From assembly GCF_000758605.1 (NCBI RefSeq), contig NZ_CP009282.1:5704001-5768000 (forward strand): a stretch of DNA of 64,000 nucleotides, written 5' to 3'. The position numbers and the translations under genes are program-made. Under the pieces are notes generated by a model that was not told the DNA's origin, did not search any database, and saw only the letters and a list, made by a program, of their open reading frames with translations. Shown here piece by piece: positions 60,226 to 64,000 of this stretch. Positions within the stretch are counted from its first letter, which is position 1. Every line of letters begins with the position of its first letter. This stretch comes from Paenibacillus sp. FSL R5-0912. Lineage in GTDB: Bacteria; Bacillota; Bacilli; Paenibacillales; Paenibacillaceae.

Positions 60226-61323
60226 TCACCTCGCATAACGGGATAAATTAAGTAGAATGCCAAGGGCTGTAAGCATCAGGGTCAGCGATGAGCCTCCGTA
60301 GCTGATCAGCGGAAGCGTAATGCCGGTAACCGGCATGAGGCCGATAACCACACCGATGTTGATGATCACCTGAATAGCGACCATACATACGATGCCTACG
60401 GCCAGATAGCTGCCGAAACGGTCCGGCAGACTCATTGCTACCTTCATTCCGCGCCAAATCAGAATCAGGAAGAGCAGCAGCACTGCCAGCCCCCCGATAA
60501 ACCCAAGCTCCTCAGCCAGTATGGAGAAAATAAAATCGGTCTGCGGCTCCGGCACATAGCTGTACTTCTGCCGGCTCATGCCGAGACCCAAGCCCCCCAG
60601 TCCGCCGGGTCCAATCGCGTACAGTGACTGTATGATCTGATATCCGGCCCCGAGCGGATCGGACCAGGGGTCCAGGAAGGCCGTAATCCGCTGCAGACGG
60701 TAAGGTGCGGCGGCAATAAGCCCCACGAACCCTGCGATACCCAGCGCGCCCAGGGAGAGCAGATGCTTCATCCGGGCCCCTGCCGTGAAGACCATCATCA
60801 AGGCAGCCCCGAACATGACAGTGCCTGTACCGAGATCCGGCTGGAGCATGATCAGCGCAAAAGCGGAACCGATCAGCGCAAGCGGCGGAAGCAGTCCACG
60901 GGTGAAGCTGGAAATATCGTAATCCTCTGTTCCGAGCCATTTGGCCAGAAAGAGGATCATCCCCATCTTCATGAACTCCGAGGGCTGGATGCCGAAGGAG
61001 CTGATCCCCAGCCAGCTGCGCGCACCGCCGCGCACGACCCCTATGCCGGGAACCAGCACCAACACCAGCAGTACGAAGCAGACAAGCAAGACCGGCCTGG
61101 CGAACTTCTTCAGCACCACATAATCCGTATTCGCGGTGATGAACATGGCGATAAGACCCAGGCCTGCGAACAGCAGCTGTCTTTTGACAAAATAAAACGA
61201 GTCGCCATAATTGCGGAAGCCTAAAACGGACCCGGCGCTGTATACCATTACCATACCAATGGCCAGCAAAGCCAATATCGGAAGCAGCAGCCAGATATCG
61301 GGCGCATGACGGGATTTGTTCAT
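60226..61323 (-). CDS. spoVE: SEDS-family lipid II polymerase SpoVE/FtsW
   Basis: A multipass membrane peptidoglycan glycosyltransferase. The 365-residue product from ATG 61323 has about ten hydrophobic segments. SEDS motifs include SWLGISSFGIQPSEFMKMGM, LQPDLGTGTVM, the loop SDPLGAGYQIIQSLYAIGPG, PEPQTDFIFSILAEELGFIG and the end LPLISYGGSSLTLMLTALG. Position between murD and murG is that of spoVE in B. subtilis, so it may serve cortex synthesis; ftsW cannot be excluded by sequence alone. Confidence 0.93.
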   Translation of the reverse strand: MNKSRHAPDIWLLLPILALLAIGMVMVYSAGSVLGFRNYGDSFYFVKRQLLFAGLGLIAMFITANTDYVVLKKFARPVLLVCFVLLVLVLVPGIGVVRGGARSWLGISSFGIQPSEFMKMGMILFLAKWLGTEDYDISSFTRGLLPPLALIGSAFALIMLQPDLGTGTVMFGAALMMVFTAGARMKHLLSLGALGIAGFVGLIAAAPYRLQRITAFLDPWSDPLGAGYQIIQSLYAIGPGGLGGLGLGMSRQKYSYVPEPQTDFIFSILAEELGFIGGLAVLLLFLILIWRGMKVAMSLPDRFGSYLAVGIVCMVAIQVIINIGVVIGLMPVTGITLPLISYGGSSLTLMLTALGILLNLSRYAR

Positions 61324-61372
61324 CAGGAGCACACCTCTTGCATCCGTAGTAGGGGCTTATCCACCCCCCTAC

Positions 61373-62794
61373 TTAAAGGTTATGCACCGCCTCTTTAAAA
61401 ATACGCCCGCGCTCCTCATAGGATGTAAACATATCCCAGCTGGCACAGGCAGGAGAGAGGAGAACTACATCTCCTGCTTCCGCAAGAGCGGAAGCCTCCC
61501 GCACGGCCTCTTGCAGCACGGCGGCGGCGCTCTCCCCATTATCGACGGAGATGATTGTCTTTACTCCTGCCAGCTGCGCAACCACGGCCAGCTTGTCCTT
61601 CGTCTCCCCAAGGGCCACCAGGGCCTTGACGTTCCCTCCGAGGACAGGCAGCAGCTCCATATAATCAGAACCGCGGTCCAGACCTCCGGCAACGAGGATG
61701 ACCGGCTTCTTGAAGGACCCCAGCGCCATGGCTGTAGCTTTGGAATTGGTAGCCTTAGAATTGTTATAGTAGGCGGCCCCCGCCTTGTCTGTCACATATT
61801 CCAGCCGGTGCTCCACACCGCGGAAGGAAGCCAGCACTCCGCCAAGCACAGCCGGGTCCGCGCCTGCGGCAATGGCAATGCCGCAGGCGGCCAGCGCATT
61901 CTCCACATTGAAGCGGCCCGGAAGGCCAATCGAATCCACATCGGCTATTTCAGTCTCGCTCTCCGTATAATCCCGGTAGATGATGACCCGCTTCAGATCA
62001 TCTTCTGTCTCCGGCAGATAGGATGGACGGACAAAGATGCCCTGAACCAGCTCTTCGGTCATGGAGAAGGGCAGGATGCCTGCTTTGATATAAGGAACCA
62101 GCTCGCGGCAGACCGGATCATCCCAATTCAGTACAGCAGTGTCGCCCGGCCCCTGATTCGCGAACAGCTTGGATTTGGAGGCCACATAATCCTCCATCCC
62201 CCCATGATAATCCAGATGGGTCTCGGCAACATTCAACAGGGCAGCGACCTTGGGCCGGAAGGCCTCCGTCCCCTTGAGCTGGAAGCTGCTGAGCTCGACA
62301 ACCATCCAGTTGTCCACGTCAGCCTCCTGAGCGGCCTGACAGAGCGGCGTACCGATGTTCCCGGCAACTATAGGACTCATCCCCGCTGCCTCCAGCATAC
62401 GGCCAACCCAGGTCGTTGTAGTCGTCTTCCCGTTGGAGCCCGTAATACCGATCATAGGTGCGGCGCAGAGATGGTAAGCCACCTCTACCTCCGTTACGAC
62501 TTCGATGCCAAGCTCAAGAGCCTGCTGCACCGGAGCCACGGAATAGGGAATCCCCGGATTCTTGACAACAAGTGCAACACCCTCATGAATCAGCCCCTCC
62601 GGATGCCCGCCGCATATAACATAAATTCCCAAAGATTCCAGTTCGGAAGCTTCGGGACTTTGATCTCTTTCCTTTTTATCATTGACCGTCACAACCGCGC
62701 CGCGCTCATGCAGCACCTTGGCCACCTGGACGCCGCTTTTGGCGAGCCCCAGGACGACCACTTCTTCACCACGGTACAAATCCGGATGCTTCAT
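61373..62794 (-). CDS. murD: UDP-N-acetylmuramoyl-L-alanine:D-glutamate ligase
   Basis: Adds D-Glu to UDP-MurNAc-L-Ala. The 473-residue protein has the N-terminal Rossmann-like domain (VVVLGLAKSGVQVAKVLHER), the Mur ligase P-loop GITGSNGKTTTTTWVGRML (about residues 114-132), NWDDP and the C-terminal VILVAGGLDRGSDYMELLP and LLSPACASWDMFTSYEERG. Three bases separate it from mraY. Confidence 0.97.
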   Translation of the reverse strand: MKHPDLYRGEEVVVLGLAKSGVQVAKVLHERGAVVTVNDKKERDQSPEASELESLGIYVICGGHPEGLIHEGVALVVKNPGIPYSVAPVQQALELGIEVVTEVEVAYHLCAAPMIGITGSNGKTTTTTWVGRMLEAAGMSPIVAGNIGTPLCQAAQEADVDNWMVVELSSFQLKGTEAFRPKVAALLNVAETHLDYHGGMEDYVASKSKLFANQGPGDTAVLNWDDPVCRELVPYIKAGILPFSMTEELVQGIFVRPSYLPETEDDLKRVIIYRDYTESETEIADVDSIGLPGRFNVENALAACGIAIAAGADPAVLGGVLASFRGVEHRLEYVTDKAGAAYYNNSKATNSKATAMALGSFKKPVILVAGGLDRGSDYMELLPVLGGNVKALVALGETKDKLAVVAQLAGVKTIISVDNGESAAAVLQEAVREASALAEAGDVVLLSPACASWDMFTSYEERGRIFKEAVHNL

Positions 62795-62797
62795 ATG

Positions 62798-63763
62798 TTA
62801 CAACCCCTTGATGAGATATAGTCCAACAGCCGCAAGCACCAGGCTCACCGCCCAGAAGGAGACAACCACACGCCACTCCGACCAGCCGCCCAGCTCAAAG
62901 TGATGATGGATCGGGCTCATTCGGAACACCCGTTTGCCGCGTGTTTTGAACGAAGCGACCTGAATAATTACGGACAGCATTTCGACTACGAAGACACCGC
63001 CGATCACCACGAAGAGCAGCTCGGTCTTCGTTACAATGGCAATCGCGCCAATGGCACCGCCGATCCCGAAGGAGCCGAAATCACCCATGAACACTTTGGC
63101 CGGATGGGCATTGAATACCAGAAAGCCAAGTACTGCACCAATCATCGCCGCAGCGCAGACACCGGCAGCAATGGAGGTTGCCTGCATGGCAACTACAGCA
63201 AAAGCAGCGAGCGCGATCGCACTGACACCGGACAGCAGTCCGTCCACACCATCCGTGAAGTTAACCGCATTGGTTACCGCCATCATCATCAGGACAATAA
63301 ACGGATAGTAGAACCAGCCGCCCCAGTCAAAGCTCACCGATGTTCCCGGAATGCTGATGTTTGTATGATGTCCGCCGGAAATGAGCAATGCACAGAGAAC
63401 GATACCGACCAGCAGCTGGCCGGCAAGCTTCTGGCGTGCCGTCAGTCCGAGTGAACGTTTGAAGGCAATCTTAATATAGTCATCCAGGAAACCGATCAGA
63501 CCGTAACCCAGCGTAGCTACCAGAAGGACGTAGAAATCCGAATTAATCACTGAAAATTTCAGAAAAGACAATGTGAACGCCACCATGATGATAATTCCGC
63601 CCATCGTAGGCGTTCCCGCCTTCTTCAGATGGGTCTGAGGCCCGTCATCGCGAACCTGTTGTCCGAACTTCATCCGGCGCAGTAGCGGGATAATCAGCGG
63701 AGCGGCAATGACCGCAAGGATAAAGGATACAGCAATAGTCAGTAGAAGTAATTGATAATCCAT
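62798..63763 (-). CDS. mraY: Phospho-N-acetylmuramoyl-pentapeptide transferase
   Basis: Makes lipid I on undecaprenyl phosphate. The 321-residue membrane protein has about ten segments and the catalytic blocks DDGPQTHLKKAGTPTMGGI (about residues 38-56), the FLDDYIKIAF aspartates (about 91-100), NFTDGVDGLLSG and MSPIHHHFELGGWSE. GGAGGGGGTGTACCC precedes the ATG. Confidence 0.97.
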   Translation of the reverse strand: MDYQLLLLTIAVSFILAVIAAPLIIPLLRRMKFGQQVRDDGPQTHLKKAGTPTMGGIIIMVAFTLSFLKFSVINSDFYVLLVATLGYGLIGFLDDYIKIAFKRSLGLTARQKLAGQLLVGIVLCALLISGGHHTNISIPGTSVSFDWGGWFYYPFIVLMMMAVTNAVNFTDGVDGLLSGVSAIALAAFAVVAMQATSIAAGVCAAAMIGAVLGFLVFNAHPAKVFMGDFGSFGIGGAIGAIAIVTKTELLFVVIGGVFVVEMLSVIIQVASFKTRGKRVFRMSPIHHHFELGGWSEWRVVVSFWAVSLVLAAVGLYLIKGL

Positions 63764-63779
63764 GGGTACACCCCCTCCA

Positions 63780-64000
63780 TTAGTTTAAGTCAGCTTCAGA
63801 ATATTCTTTCAGGCGGTGAAGCACTTCCTCCAGACGCATCCCCCGGGACGCTTTGAAGAGTACTACATCCCTGGAACCACATTTGGTGTTCAAGGCCGTG
63901 ATCAATGCTTCTTTGTCTTCAAAAGCAAATACATGTCCGGCCCCGAATCTCTCCGCCGCAGCCGCAGCAATATGAGCAGCGAGCGGTCCGTAAGTGTATA
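63780..64000 (-). CDS. murF: MurF C-terminus (partial)
   Basis: The last 73 codons of UDP-MurNAc-tripeptide:D-Ala-D-Ala ligase, which runs off the right edge. The visible text includes GPLAAHIAAAAAERFGAGHV and the family C-terminal block DVVLFKASRGMRLEEVLHRL, where most MurF proteins have LVKGSRGMRME. The stop is at 63780-63782, 16 bp before mraY; the order murF-mraY-murD supports the call. Confidence 0.88.
   Translation of the reverse strand, partial: YTYGPLAAHIAAAAAERFGAGHVFAFEDKEALITALNTKCGSRDVVLFKASRGMRLEEVLHRLKEYSEADLN

Overview
The window looks like chromosome from a mid-GC, endospore-forming Firmicute close to Paenibacillus. It carries sigE, sigG, spoIIGA, spoVE and a yteA-type gene, an LL-diaminopimelate aminotransferase, PyrR attenuation, a T-box ahead of ileS, and the ylm-sepF-divIVA and mur/fts cell-division gene order. 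No species is asserted.

Layout. (1) Positions 1-232 hold the 5' end of a secreted protein gene on the minus strand. (2) Positions 233-816 hold a terminator and a degenerate repeat array with a 51-52 bp period. (3) Positions 817-9994 hold the pyr operon on the minus strand (pyrR-pyrB-pyrC-carA-carB-pyrF-pyrE), with its promoter and one PyrR-controlled attenuator. pyrK and pyrD are not in it. (4) Positions 10000-13730 hold accessory DNA: a large palindrome, an inositol-monophosphatase-like gene, a GNAT gene, and a complete IS3-family element (12193-13540) that lies inside another stretch of the same repeat. (5) Positions 13734-21376 are housekeeping: dapL, rluD-type, lspA, yteA, a DUF5665 membrane protein and ileS (eukaryote-like type 2), which has a long T-box leader.

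(6) Positions 22188-45726 form an A/T-rich island of about 23.5 kb made almost entirely of sugar-nucleotide and glycosyltransferase genes. It includes a UDP-GlcA/UDP-GalA branch and a probable WbpA/B/E/D-type diacetamido-uronic acid branch. It also has a second epimerase-aminotransferase pair, NeuD- and LbH-type acyltransferases, two CgeB-like and two DUF616 glycosyltransferases, and two multidomain glycosyltransferases. One of the multidomain proteins is a LamG-GT2-GT4 fusion. At the far edge is a small beta-rich protein that could be a spore-surface acceptor. The island separates divIVA from ileS. It shows decay (a frameshifted GT8, a truncated GT2, an IS630 remnant), which fits horizontal acquisition and turnover.

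(7) Positions 45863-64000 are the cell-division and sporulation block on the minus strand, in transcription order: murF (partial), mraY, murD, spoVE, murG, murA, divIB, ftsA, ftsZ, an Rpn-family nuclease, spoIIGA, sigE, sigG, ylmC, pgeF, yggS, sepF, yggT, ylmH, divIVA. Promoter-like sites for stage-specific factors can be read here: a 22-bp-spaced spoIIG promoter with 0A boxes and a sigma-H-like site before ftsA.

The most interesting material is the glycan island with its fusion enzymes and candidate mother-cell promoters, and the periodic repeat family carrying an inserted IS. Functions rest on motif recognition by eye. No database search was run.
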